Shown: positions 7,755-15,920, counted from the stretch's first letter. The stretch: 27,544 nucleotides of DNA from G020348385 sp964580235 (GCA_964580235.1 CAZOJY010000039.1:1-27544), one strand, 5' to 3'. The notes: generated from the letters alone by a model not told the origin. Numbers and translations: made by a program.

Positions 7755-10427
7755 ATGAATCTTCCATCGTCGATCACCAGGCGTTTTTTTCTGTGGATGT
7801 TAACCGTGTTTGCATGCATCAGCTTTTTTTCCTCGGCATTGGGTCAGTCACTCTTTGAGACAGAGCCGAATAATGACCGCGACCAGGCTAATGAACTCCG
7901 CCTGGGCCAGACTGTTGAAGGACTTTTCCAGGTCGAGGAGGATGAAGACTGGTTCAAGCTTGTGGTTGGTCAACCGGCTAAAAGCATCATTCGGATTGAC
8001 CTGACAGGGGTTGCCGGCGCCGACTCCTATCTTAGGATATACAATGACAAAGAAGACAGGCTGAAGGAATCGGATGCAGGCGATGAAGGGCAGGGAGAGG
8101 CCATCATCAATTTTGGATGTGAGGAGGGCCCCTACTATATCCAAGTTGTCGGCCGTCAAAAGAATGATAAAGAAAAATATGCACTCAGCACCAAACTCAT
8201 CGGCCCCTGGCAGGAAGGCCAGGAATTCGATCCCAACGACGAACTTGAACAAGCCAATGAAATCCAATTGGGAAAAACTGTCAAGGGATTCGCCTACCCA
8301 GATTCAGACGAAGACTGGTTCGCGGTGACCATCCCGGCATCGGGTATGGATATTTTGGTTATCGAGCTGTCTGAACTGGATGGAGTGGATTTATTGCTTG
8401 CACTGCTCGACTCAGACGGCCAGAAGCTCAAGGAAGCAAACAATGGTGAAATGGACGAAAAAGAAATGATTGTCAGGATGAAAGTCAAGCCCGGCAAATA
8501 CTACATCATGGTCAACAATTACGGCTTTAATGAAGAGAAGGCTTATACTTTAAGAGCGGGAAAACCGACAGCCCCTCCGGCCACGCCTGAGGAAGTCAAT
8601 CGGGCCCTTGACAAAGCTTTGGACTGGCTGGCCCGAATCCAAACACCGGAAGGGAGCTGGCCCTCTAATGAATCGGCTATCGGGATATCCGGGCTTGCTT
8701 TGATGGCCTTCTTGGGGGCAGAGTGCATCCAGAAAGATTATGCTCAAAACATCACGGCTGCTGTAACCTTCCTTAAAAGCCAATATCATCCCAGCTCTGA
8801 TTACAAGCCGAGCTCTAAAGAGCAGGCCTACTACGGAGGATTGATCGCATCGGCCGACAGCATCATGTACGAGCATGCCATCTCAACGCTATCGTTAGCT
8901 GAGGCTATCGTCAGCTCGGGCGATTTGGGTCTGGAGCCAATCGTCGAGGATGCCGTGCAGTTGATCCTGCGCGTTCAAAACACAGAGCACAAACCCCAAC
9001 TGATCGGCGGGCCTATCAATGCTCAGTCAGAATATTATGGCGGCTGGCGCTACGATCCTGACAGCACAGAAAGCGATATATCCGTGTCAGGCTGGCAGAT
9101 CCTGGCTCTAAAGGGCGCTCAAAGCGCTGGCTTTGACGTACCCGAATGGTCCTTGGCAGGAGCTGCCAAATTCCTCAGAGCCTGTTATGACGGGGAGGAC
9201 CAGTCCTTCACCTACCAGCCAGGAGGGGATGTCGGCTGTGCGCGGGCTGGAATCGGCGCACTGGGGCTGCAGTTGTGCGGACTTCCAGACGATCCTCTCA
9301 TCCCTCATGCTTTGCGCTTTATGGAAGACAACCCCCCTCTCTGGGCTGTAGAAGATCCAGGCGAGGGCTGGCCCTTCTACTACTGGTATTACGGCTCAAG
9401 GGCCATGCTGAAAGCAGGAGGAGATGACTGGCGCATCTGGAAATCGTGGATGTGCCGGCTTCTGGTCGACAATCAGAACGACAACGGCAGCTGGGACAGC
9501 GATCAAAAAGAAGCTGGCATGGGGATTTTCACGACATCCTTAGGGGCCCTGATGCTCGAGTTCTGCTGTGGCCATTTTCCGTTTTACATGCGAGAAAAAA
9601 TCAAGAGACCCGGTTCGGTGCAAGTCGATTTCGAAGAAGAGGCCGAAAAGCAGGCCGCAAAGAATGTGGAATTGATCCTGGATGCTTCGAATTCGATGTG
9701 GGGCCAGATTAACGGCGAGAGTAAAATTGCGATTGCCAAAGAGGTTTTAACTCAAATCATCAACGGTCTTCCCGACAAAATGAACGTTGGCCTGCGCCTA
9801 TACGGCCACCGCTACACCCTAAAGGATGCACGGGCCTGCCAGGATACAGAGCTGGTCGCTTCGATTGCCCCTGTGGCCAGAGACCGGCTCATCGACAGCG
9901 TCAGCCGCATCCAGCCCAAAGGCAAAACGCCTCTCGTTTACTCCGTTCTCCAGGCGGGAAAAGATTTCGAAAATATCAGCGGAGGGAGCATCATTCTCAT
10001 TACAGATGGTATCGAAAGCTGCAACGGAGATATCACATCCATCGCTCCCGCCTTAAAAAAATTGGGAATCGGCCTAAAGGTGAATATTGTGGGCTTCGAT
10101 ATCAAAGAAGCCGCCTCGCGGCAGAAGTTGGAGACGATCGCCCAATCGACGGGGGGAAAATATCTCGACGCAAAAGATTCTCAGCAATTGCTGGGATCAC
10201 TCCAGCAGGCACTGAAGATCGAATATGCTGTCCTCGATGAAAACGGAGGGGTGGTAGCCAGTGGAACTGTGGGAGGAGAGACGGTAAGAATCAAGGACGG
10301 CCGCTACAAGCTTCGTGTCATGTTGGAACCGGAGCCGATAGAAATTACTATTGCCGTTAAGCCGGGCTACAAATCGACATTTATCCTTGCAAAAGAAAAA
10401 GGAGCGTGGACGATTAAAGAAAAATAG
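7755..10427 (+). CDS. Secreted multidomain protein: two PPC-like domains, alpha/alpha-toroid repeats and VWA domain
   Basis: 890 residues from the ATG at 7755, chosen because AGGAGG lies 8 nt upstream; an earlier in-frame start exists but would bury the signal peptide. A signal peptide (cleavage near SSALGQS) is followed by two PPC-type beta-sandwich domains, about 35-149 and 155-268. Each opens with a P-N-D/E-rich segment and has a (D)EDWF motif. Next is a helical repeat region, about 280-607, with QW-like motifs QTPEGSW and QNDNGSW as in squalene-cyclase/prenyltransferase-like or thioester-domain toroids. Then comes a VWA domain, about 637-822, with a complete MIDAS: D643-x-S645-x-S647, T725 and D751 in ITDGIE. 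A short beta domain ends the protein. It probably binds metal and a surface or protein partner outside the cytoplasm; no catalytic function is evident. It lies 59 bp behind the symporter gene. Confidence 0.85.
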   Translation: MNLPSSITRRFFLWMLTVFACISFFSSALGQSLFETEPNNDRDQANELRLGQTVEGLFQVEEDEDWFKLVVGQPAKSIIRIDLTGVAGADSYLRIYNDKEDRLKESDAGDEGQGEAIINFGCEEGPYYIQVVGRQKNDKEKYALSTKLIGPWQEGQEFDPNDELEQANEIQLGKTVKGFAYPDSDEDWFAVTIPASGMDILVIELSELDGVDLLLALLDSDGQKLKEANNGEMDEKEMIVRMKVKPGKYYIMVNNYGFNEEKAYTLRAGKPTAPPATPEEVNRALDKALDWLARIQTPEGSWPSNESAIGISGLALMAFLGAECIQKDYAQNITAAVTFLKSQYHPSSDYKPSSKEQAYYGGLIASADSIMYEHAISTLSLAEAIVSSGDLGLEPIVEDAVQLILRVQNTEHKPQLIGGPINAQSEYYGGWRYDPDSTESDISVSGWQILALKGAQSAGFDVPEWSLAGAAKFLRACYDGEDQSFTYQPGGDVGCARAGIGALGLQLCGLPDDPLIPHALRFMEDNPPLWAVEDPGEGWPFYYWYYGSRAMLKAGGDDWRIWKSWMCRLLVDNQNDNGSWDSDQKEAGMGIFTTSLGALMLEFCCGHFPFYMREKIKRPGSVQVDFEEEAEKQAAKNVELILDASNSMWGQINGESKIAIAKEVLTQIINGLPDKMNVGLRLYGHRYTLKDARACQDTELVASIAPVARDRLIDSVSRIQPKGKTPLVYSVLQAGKDFENISGGSIILITDGIESCNGDITSIAPALKKLGIGLKVNIVGFDIKEAASRQKLETIAQSTGGKYLDAKDSQQLLGSLQQALKIEYAVLDENGGVVASGTVGGETVRIKDGRYKLRVMLEPEPIEITIAVKPGYKSTFILAKEKGAWTIKEK

Positions 10428-10436
10428 CAGATGTTT

Positions 10437-10688
10437 CTAGCTGCCTTTTAAATCAGACAGCTCTTTTTCCATTTGTTTGACCTTCTCCCTGAGAGCTTCC
10501 TTTTCTCCCTTCTTGGACATCCTCATCATGCGGCTCAGCAATCCGATCAGGCAGAGCAAAATCAAGATGCTCGTCAAAGAAGCGTTCAGGAAAGGAACTC
10601 TCCAATCCTGCAAAAATGTGAGGACACCGACATCGGATAAATAGGATAATATCGTGACGACAACCAGCAAAAAAACCCACCAAATCAT
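10437..10688 (-). CDS. Small inner-membrane protein with two helices and C-terminal coiled coil (LapA-like architecture)
   Basis: 83 residues. Helix 1 is at the extreme N-terminus (WWVFLLVVVTILSYL), helix 2 around residues 38-53 (LTSILILLCLIGLLS), and then a highly charged tail (KGEKEALREKVKQMEKEL) predicted to be a cytoplasmic coiled coil. This is the layout of LapA/DUF1049 proteins, but sequence identity cannot be judged here. GGAGGAGG stands just before the ATG, and the 83 codons are free of rare features, so I consider it real. It ends 9 bp from the stop of the convergent VWA gene, with no obvious terminator between them. Confidence 0.7.
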   Translation of the reverse strand: MIWWVFLLVVVTILSYLSDVGVLTFLQDWRVPFLNASLTSILILLCLIGLLSRMMRMSKKGEKEALREKVKQMEKELSDLKGS

Positions 10689-10900
10689 TGGACCTCCTCC
10701 TCTCGAAATGGAAATGCAGGAATCACAAACACATAGGTTCCTTCTGCCAAAATTTCCTCATTCCCACAGGACTTATATCACAGCAAAATTCCGGTTGTCA
10801 AACCATTGTATTCCCTTGGAAGTATCCTCATTTTCGTCTGCCTCAAGGGCATCAGCTACCGTGCGATGTCTTTTGGGAAAAAATACAGTGATTTTGTGTT

Positions 10901-11953
10901 CTACCGGACATAATAGCCTATCGAAAAAAAACTGACCCAGTGCCGGAGTGAAAAAGGGGCCGTTGTTCCCATTCCAGTTTTCTTGAGCGGAAGGACACCT
11001 TCGCTGTAGGTGTCGGAAAAGCGAAATTGCCTGCCGTAGATTTTTTTATTCGCAGAAAGCTCAATAATCTTCTCAACTGCCAGGAGGCCGAAAGGGATGG
11101 AATACTTCCCACACCAATACGTATTACGGTAATCGAGGTAGGTTTCCCCCCAGAGCTCCTGGGTCAATCCCTCGATCTTTCCAGTATTCATATCACCGGT
11201 AAGATAAGTCCGAATCAGACGCTGGTCGAACCGGAGGGCTTTCTCCCAGGCCCTTTCTCCTTCTCCGAAGGGTGAATTATTGAAGTCCTTGCCGTAATGA
11301 TTGCCGTCAGAGGAGATAAGAAAGAAGATGTCCTTCCCTGCTGCAAGATTTTTTTCATTCATGTAGCTTGCGACAACTTCTGCAAGCTTTGCCGAGACCT
11401 CCTCCATGCGCACAAAAGGCATGGGGGTGACCATTATGGGAGTGATTCTGACCTCAGGATTAAAATATTGAAGGAAAGGAAGGAGGGCTTCTATGGAATG
11501 CTCGATTTCATGGGCCCTCCTGTTCGTGATGAACATGGTCTTATCCAGACGCTTCTTGCAGTATTCTCTAAGATCAGAGACAGCAATGGGCTTTTTCAGG
11601 CCGTGCCAGTATTTGAATCCGTCCAGGATCAGGATATTCTGGAGGCCGTTTATTTCATTTCGCACTGTGCCGTGAGTGACGCCGAAGATGACAACTTCCT
11701 TGGCTCTCAGGATTTTGAACAGAGGGTAATAAACTCTGCCTGCATAAAGATAATCGTCATGAGGAGAAACGGCAGCCACAAGGCCCTCGGCCTCAAAACT
11801 TTCTCTCTCCTGACTCTCGAGATAACCCACGAGTCTCTCCATGCTTTTCAGGTTCCAGCAGAAGCCAACATCATCGCGGATGGGCCGCATTTCCTGAGCA
11901 GTCAATGTTAAAATTGACAATCCTACAGCTAAAAGTCTTGCGGCAGTTTTCAT
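10901..11953 (-). CDS. Secreted MEMO-like protein (AmmeMemoRadiSam system protein B family)
   Basis: 350 residues with an N-terminal signal peptide (hydrophobic ARLLAVGLSILTLTAQ). The body matches the MEMO/LigB-like fold: SPHDDYLYAG with H65, GVTHGT with H94, HEIEHSIEALLPFLQY with H152, SSDGNHYG with D216 and H219, and NTYWCGKYSIPFG with C281. H65, H94 and C281 correspond to the metal/active-site His-His-Cys of human MEMO1. Family members occur with AMMECR1-like and radical SAM proteins in AmmeMemoRadiSam loci, but neither partner is in this window. The presence of an export signal is notable. AAGGAGGTCA precedes the ATG. It follows a small membrane protein gene on the same strand after about 100 bp. 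Biochemical role unknown; a metal-dependent redox or dioxygenase-like role is only suggested by the family. Confidence 0.85.
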   Translation of the reverse strand: MKTAARLLAVGLSILTLTAQEMRPIRDDVGFCWNLKSMERLVGYLESQERESFEAEGLVAAVSPHDDYLYAGRVYYPLFKILRAKEVVIFGVTHGTVRNEINGLQNILILDGFKYWHGLKKPIAVSDLREYCKKRLDKTMFITNRRAHEIEHSIEALLPFLQYFNPEVRITPIMVTPMPFVRMEEVSAKLAEVVASYMNEKNLAAGKDIFFLISSDGNHYGKDFNNSPFGEGERAWEKALRFDQRLIRTYLTGDMNTGKIEGLTQELWGETYLDYRNTYWCGKYSIPFGLLAVEKIIELSANKKIYGRQFRFSDTYSEGVLPLKKTGMGTTAPFSLRHWVSFFSIGYYVR

Positions 11954-12053
11954 ACCTGACCTCCTTGCACATTATTCATTCATCGCGGCCCCGTCATCGA
12001 TTTAAGCGAACATTTCTACAGGCTGGATCGTTTTGGCTTGTGATGAATCCGGA

Positions 12054-12431
12054 TCATAAAAAGCTCCCCAACAGGAAAAGCAGAGCGGTTCCTGTTTTGA
12101 CATAAGGACAGAGTTTCATCGGAAGGATGGACGTTCTCGCTCCGGTTGCCGAACTCAAGAATGCCAAAACGACCAGCATTACAGCCGAAGCCCGGATTAC
12201 GATGTGGGTAACTCCGTTCTCAGGCCCACCAAATATCGTTGCGATTACGACAAGAAGTCCGATAAAACACAACGTCAAGCCCTCAGCAATCCATTCCATC
12301 GTGATGATTAGTTTGTTATCTTTAGAAATTTCGCCAAAATCCTTCACGACAGAACGTGTTGGCATGATGTGACCGACCCCCCAGAGAAATATCACGCCTG
12401 AACCCACGTACAAGGGCATTTGATCGAGCAT
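12054..12431 (-). CDS. Small polytopic membrane protein of unknown function
   Basis: 125 residues with four hydrophobic stretches: VGSGVIFLWGVGHI, LTLCFIGLLVVIATIF, ASAVMLVVLAFLSS and TGTALLFLLGSFL. The WGVGH and MEWIAEGL motifs recall a family of uncharacterised four-helix membrane proteins, but I cannot name it. GGAG lies 8-9 nt before the ATG. It sits between the truncated TRAP permease and the MEMO-like gene, in the same orientation, with gaps of about 100 bp on either side. No functional residues are evident. Confidence 0.75.
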   Translation of the reverse strand: MLDQMPLYVGSGVIFLWGVGHIMPTRSVVKDFGEISKDNKLIITMEWIAEGLTLCFIGLLVVIATIFGGPENGVTHIVIRASAVMLVVLAFLSSATGARTSILPMKLCPYVKTGTALLFLLGSFL

Positions 12432-12527
12432 GAATCCATCTCCTTTTTTTCTTATCGATTTTCCGATTTAATTTTCAGTATAACACAAAGGCATAGAGAA
12501 AAACCTCATCATAAAGGGAGACGTCCC

Positions 12528-12884
12528 TTAGTAGCCGAAGAGGCGGGGGAGGAAAAGGCTGATTTCAGGGATGAAAGTGACGAGGAGGAGAGAAACAAGC
12601 ATTGCGATAAAGGGAGGAAGGAGCGGCCGGATGACGCGGGCGATGCTGGTGCCGGCAATCCCACACCCGATGAACAAAACACTCCCGACAGGTGGAGTGC
12701 ACAATCCGATGCTCAGGTTCAACACCATGATGATCCCGAAGTGGATCGGATTGACTCCCAGATGCATCACTACAGGCAAAAAAATCGGGGTAAAAATCAG
12801 AACGGCCGGAGTCATGTCCATAAACGTTCCGACCATAAGCAACACGAGATTGATAATCAACAGGATGAGCAGGATCCAGCCCAT
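12528..12884 (-). pseudogene. dctM: C-terminal remnant of TRAP transporter large permease (dctM)
   Basis: 118 codons match only the last quarter of a DctM large permease (normally about 430 residues): INLVLLMVGTFMDMTPAVLI, HFGIIMVLNLSIGLCTPPVG, GCGIAGTSIARV and a terminal IPEISLFLPRLFGY are typical. The DctM N-terminal three quarters, DctQ and most of DctP are missing; upstream is only the first ~45 codons of dctP, joined in a different frame. The first possible ATG (12884) lies in the shared join sequence, so the fragment could still be translated as a short membrane peptide. It cannot work as a TRAP permease. See the dctP fragment for the join. Confidence 0.8.
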
Positions 12885-12999
12885 GGCCCAATTTGATGAC
12901 TTTTAGTTTCCGATCGAGCTTACACGCAGGTTGGGACAGGAGAACGGCAAAGACCAAAGCCAAGGCAAAAAATATTAGACAGGATTGTCGATGCCTCAT
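12859..12999 (-). pseudogene. dctP: N-terminal remnant of TRAP solute-binding protein (dctP) joined to dctM
   Basis: Starts with an ATG at 12999 immediately after the TAA of the GHMP kinase gene, so it was translationally coupled to it. It encodes a signal sequence (LIFFALALVFAVLLSQPAC, possibly lipoprotein-like) and the characteristic DctP opening KVIKLGHGLDPAHPV, after which the reading frame enters dctM sequence out of frame. Around 12859-12889 the DNA reads plausibly as both proteins: LDPAHPV in the dctP frame and WILLILL in the dctM frame. So the two genes probably shared roughly 20 bp, through which about 2.3 kb (rest of dctP, dctQ, 5' dctM; estimate from usual gene sizes) was lost. Confidence 0.75.
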
Positions 13000-13995
13000 T
13001 TACTCGATAATGGGTTTGATGATCTTTGCCCCGATTTCCCGTAAGGCTGCGCTCAATCGAGAATACATTTCGTCATCCTCATACATCCCGATGATCGAGC
13101 CGCCCGATCCTGCAAACTTACCGGAGGCACCGCAGGCACGCGCTGTCATGACCATTTCCATGTTTCTTTCGCTGATTTTCATAATCTGACTTCTCAGGTC
13201 AAAATTTTCATCCATTAATTGTTTCATCGCGCTAAAATCCTTTTTCAACAGGGCCTCTTTCCCCGCTTCAGCCTTCTCGGCGATGCGCCGGAGTATCTCG
13301 CAAACAAAAGGATCTTCCCTGTCATAACCCTGGCGGATATCATTCAAGGCTTTACTTGAAACCTTGCCCAAAGCAGGTTTATAGGCTAGATAAAGCTTCG
13401 GGAGAAATTTGGGGCTCAGCCGTTCATAAATGCCGTAGCCATTTTCCCGGATGATTTTTTCATCCAGATCCATGTAAACGCACCCCTCATAAACCTGGAT
13501 GACACGGTCCATAAAACCGGCATCGATACCCAGCTCATCCCGCTCCGCTTCCAGAATCAATGTGGGGAGAATTTCGATCGGGATTTTGACGCTGTAAAAT
13601 TCCATCAATGCCCGGATGGTTGCCGTTATGATCGCGCTCGACCCACCCAAACCCAACTGCCGGGGAATGCCAGAGGAATACCGGAGGGTGAAGTTTTTGT
13701 TCTCCAGCAGGATATTCTGGCGCCTGCAGTACTCGCAAAACTTCTTGACCATGGCTTTGATCAACCTGACTCCTCCATAGAAACCGTAAAGCTCCACCCT
13801 GTCGACAAGATCCTGCATGCTTTTAAACACCGGGATGTCATCCTTGTGGGATTGGATCATCACTTCATGGGATTCGTGGCAAAAAACCTTGGCCTCGAAA
13901 TCCTTAACCGCAACAGCGATGATTTTCCCGAAATACCCGTCTGAGGGATTGCCCAATATTCCAGCTCTAGCATAAGCTTTTGTTTCAATAGTCAT
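13000..13995 (-). CDS. GHMP-family sugar kinase, glucuronokinase-like
   Basis: 331 residues. The three GHMP motifs are visible: N-terminal ARAGILGNPSDGYFGK; the ATP-binding loop PRQLGLGGSSAI at 111-122; and the C-terminal glycine-rich GASGKFAGSGGS at 289-300. D158 and D163 in GIDAGFMDR lie where the catalytic Asp is expected. The NPSDGYFGK opening closely recalls plant glucuronokinases (NPSDVYFG), so phosphorylation of glucuronate or a similar sugar at C1 by ATP is the best guess; galactokinase-like substrates are less likely. Cytoplasmic. It lies 18 bp after the Tat-exported isomerase gene and directly abuts the dctP remnant, which suggests an operon that once imported an acidic sugar through TRAP and phosphorylated it. 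The ribosome-binding site is weak. Confidence 0.8.
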   Translation of the reverse strand: MTIETKAYARAGILGNPSDGYFGKIIAVAVKDFEAKVFCHESHEVMIQSHKDDIPVFKSMQDLVDRVELYGFYGGVRLIKAMVKKFCEYCRRQNILLENKNFTLRYSSGIPRQLGLGGSSAIITATIRALMEFYSVKIPIEILPTLILEAERDELGIDAGFMDRVIQVYEGCVYMDLDEKIIRENGYGIYERLSPKFLPKLYLAYKPALGKVSSKALNDIRQGYDREDPFVCEILRRIAEKAEAGKEALLKKDFSAMKQLMDENFDLRSQIMKISERNMEMVMTARACGASGKFAGSGGSIIGMYEDDEMYSRLSAALREIGAKIIKPIIE

Positions 13996-14013
13996 GATTA
14001 TCTATCTTTTACT

Positions 14014-14883
14014 TCAAATAGATGTCAGAACACCCCGCACGTAGCCGACCGATTCAGCCACGCCCGGGAGCGGATCCTTGCCGTCCTTCTCGAATTCAAA
14101 AGAAACCGAACCCTTATAATTGAGTTCGATCAAAGTCCTCAAGAACTTGGGGATATCGATAACTCCGCGGCCGATCTCGATAGTACTGCCCTCCTTTGTG
14201 GCGGCTGTCACGTCCTTGATATGCACATCAAGCAGCCGAGCAGCAAACTTCAGGGCTGACTCGGAAGGATCGATGCCGGCACGCTGGGTGTGTCCGATGT
14301 CGATGCACAATCCGATGCGAGGATCCAAATCTTTTACTTTCAAATAGGTACTTTCTGGCGTTGGATACAACTTGTCCCCCGGGCCATGATTGTGAATGGC
14401 TAATTTTAGATCGTATTTGCTCACCATTTTGTTCACCATTATCAGCAAATTTGGATTAGGAGCTCCAATGATGATCCTCATGCCGGCAGTTTTGGCATAA
14501 TGAAATGCGCGCTCCACCTCCTCTTCGGTCTGCATGTAGATCACACCACAGCCGTAAAGGTCGAGACCCGCTGCTCTCGTTTTTTCCACAACGGCTTTGA
14601 TCTCTTCGTCCGAGCTCGCTAAAGGCAGATGGAAGCTTTTGAATGCGATTCGCGCCAGACCCAGCCTCTTGGTCATGGCCAAGGTGCCTTCCAGGGGAAA
14701 TTCACGAAAGGTATAGGAGGCCATTCCCAGGTTCAAACGGCTCAGCTTTTCTTCGTATTTGGAAGTTAAAGGATCGTTATGCCCAGCAATTTTGTTCGAG
14801 GCTTTTATCGCGGGAGAAAGGGACGCCACTGCAACACACATTCCAGCACTTTTTATAAAATTTCTTCTTGTCACCTTCCCCAT
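14014..14883 (-). CDS. Tat-exported sugar isomerase/epimerase-like TIM barrel (YcjR-like superfamily)
   Basis: 289 residues. A twin-arginine signal (TRRNFIKSAG, residues 5-14) shows folded export to the periplasm. The mature part is a xylose-isomerase-like TIM barrel: LAIHNHGPGD (H164, H166), CIDIGHT (D195), DVHIKD (H221) and SFEFEKD (E263/E265) supply the metal site. Where cytoplasmic relatives have Glu in the first ligand strand, this protein has the HNH sequence, a variant I associate with isomerases found beside DUF1080 and Gfo/Idh/MocA genes. Relatives in the C3-keto route act as lyases or hydratases on keto-sugars. AGGAG lies 7 nt before the ATG. It heads a minus-strand operon with the GHMP kinase and is divergent from the DUF1080 gene. 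Confidence 0.85.
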   Translation of the reverse strand: MGKVTRRNFIKSAGMCVAVASLSPAIKASNKIAGHNDPLTSKYEEKLSRLNLGMASYTFREFPLEGTLAMTKRLGLARIAFKSFHLPLASSDEEIKAVVEKTRAAGLDLYGCGVIYMQTEEEVERAFHYAKTAGMRIIIGAPNPNLLIMVNKMVSKYDLKLAIHNHGPGDKLYPTPESTYLKVKDLDPRIGLCIDIGHTQRAGIDPSESALKFAARLLDVHIKDVTAATKEGSTIEIGRGVIDIPKFLRTLIELNYKGSVSFEFEKDGKDPLPGVAESVGYVRGVLTSI

Positions 14884-14913
14884 TTTTCATCTCCTTTTAT
14901 CAGTCTGCTTAAT

Positions 14914-14942
14914 TACATACTACAATCATCTCCCAGACACAA
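14914..14942 (-). promoter_or_regulatory. Candidate promoter for the Tat-isomerase operon
   Basis: On the minus strand, TTGTGT (14942-14937) is followed after exactly 17 bp by TATGTA (14919-14914). The predicted transcription start would be about 25 nt before the isomerase ATG. Within the same divergent spacer (14884-15073) nothing else is clear. Confidence 0.35.
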
Positions 14943-15073
14943 CATTTAATTGGGGACAGCATATGTTTTCACCTATTTCTCAAATGTATTTCTTAAAAAT
15001 CTCTTCCCCCCGAACAAAAATATTGTCTCTAAGATAGAATTGTGTCATCATACGTGGAGGGACAATCCCTAAC

Positions 15074-15895
15074 ATGAACAAGAGATGTTCCAAAAGCATG
15101 ATTTTGGTTTTATTCCTTGCTCTGTTTATCTCATGCCGTTCCCAAAAAGAAACCGAACCCTTAGGCCAGATGCAGGCAGAACCTCGAACTGGAAACACAG
15201 CGGATTTGAACATCCTCACAGACAAAGAAAAGGCCGATGGATGGATTTTATTGTTCGACGGAAAGACTTTTGAAGGATGGCGGGGATTAGGCCGGGAGGG
15301 AATCCCTGAGGGACACTGGATTATCGAAGACGGCACCATAAAAAAAATTGCGACCAAGGACGCACGTCTTCAAGAAGATGGTCAGCCGCTTGTTGGGGGA
15401 GACCTGATAACCATCCAGACGTTTGCAAATTTCGAGCTTTATTTTGAATGGAAAATCAGCCCGGCTGGTAACAGCGGCATCAAGTACAACGTATCTGAAG
15501 AGATGTCTACTTCTTTTCCTCCTCCGAATGCGGCGCTTGGATTCGAATACCAGATACTCGACGACAGCGGCCATCCAGATGCTCAAGTCAGCAGCACTCA
15601 TACAGCGGCAGCTCTGTATGATCTCATCACCCCCGAGAACAAAAGCCTCAAACCTGTGGGGGAATTCAACACAGCCCGGATCCTATTCCAGGGAAATCAT
15701 GGCGAACACTGGCTCAACGGTATAAAGGTTTTGGAATACGATTTGAATACGCCTGAAATGGATGCCCTCATTGCCGCAAGCAAATACAAAAACATCACGG
15801 ATTTTGCCAAAAAGCGCAGGGGCCATATCGTTCTTCAGGACCACACTAACGCAGTTTGGTTTCGTCACATAAAGATTCGTATCATCGAGCCATAA
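15074..15895 (+). CDS. DUF1080 lipoprotein, 3-keto-glycoside hydrolase/lyase-like
   Basis: 273 residues. The N-terminus is a lipoprotein signal with lipobox LFISC (Cys about 21), so the protein is membrane-anchored outside the cytoplasm. The DUF1080 (concanavalin-like jelly-roll) domain starts at ADGWILLFDGKTFEGWRG and carries the usual GHWIIEDGTIKK, FANFELYFEWKISPAGNSGI and GFEYQILDD motifs, ending with the strand HIVLQDHTNAVWFRHIKI. Family members include 3-keto-disaccharide hydrolases and enzymes that cleave C3-oxidised glycosides by elimination. The 25-bp spacing to the oxidoreductase gene downstream, with GGGGAGGG before that gene, indicates one operon. GGAGG lies 12-13 nt before this ATG, a little far, so an internal ATG (15098) cannot be excluded, though it would shorten the signal peptide. 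Confidence 0.88.
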   Translation: MNKRCSKSMILVLFLALFISCRSQKETEPLGQMQAEPRTGNTADLNILTDKEKADGWILLFDGKTFEGWRGLGREGIPEGHWIIEDGTIKKIATKDARLQEDGQPLVGGDLITIQTFANFELYFEWKISPAGNSGIKYNVSEEMSTSFPPPNAALGFEYQILDDSGHPDAQVSSTHTAAALYDLITPENKSLKPVGEFNTARILFQGNHGEHWLNGIKVLEYDLNTPEMDALIAASKYKNITDFAKKRRGHIVLQDHTNAVWFRHIKIRIIEP

Positions 15896-15920
15896 AGATT
15901 CTCATGAGGGGAGGGAAAAA

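Noticed and set aside
10768..10930. A coding-like minus-strand stretch (…HRTVADALEADENED…) of about 50 codons overlapping the end of the MEMO-like gene and running into the spacer
   Set aside because: It has no start codon or ribosome-binding site and no recognised family, and the MEMO-like protein has a natural end. It may be a remnant of a lost gene, but support is too weak.
12514..12529. AAGGGA-GACG-TCCCTT hairpin at the end of the dctM remnant as a terminator
   Set aside because: The stem has only 6 bp and partly overlaps the coding end; the following T-run is about 10 nt away. Too weak to call.
12420..12896. A 158-codon plus-strand frame rich in charged residues
   Set aside because: It is antisense to the dctM remnant, whose protein matches a known family. 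The composition (many Asp, Arg, His, Gln) is typical of the complement of a membrane-protein gene.
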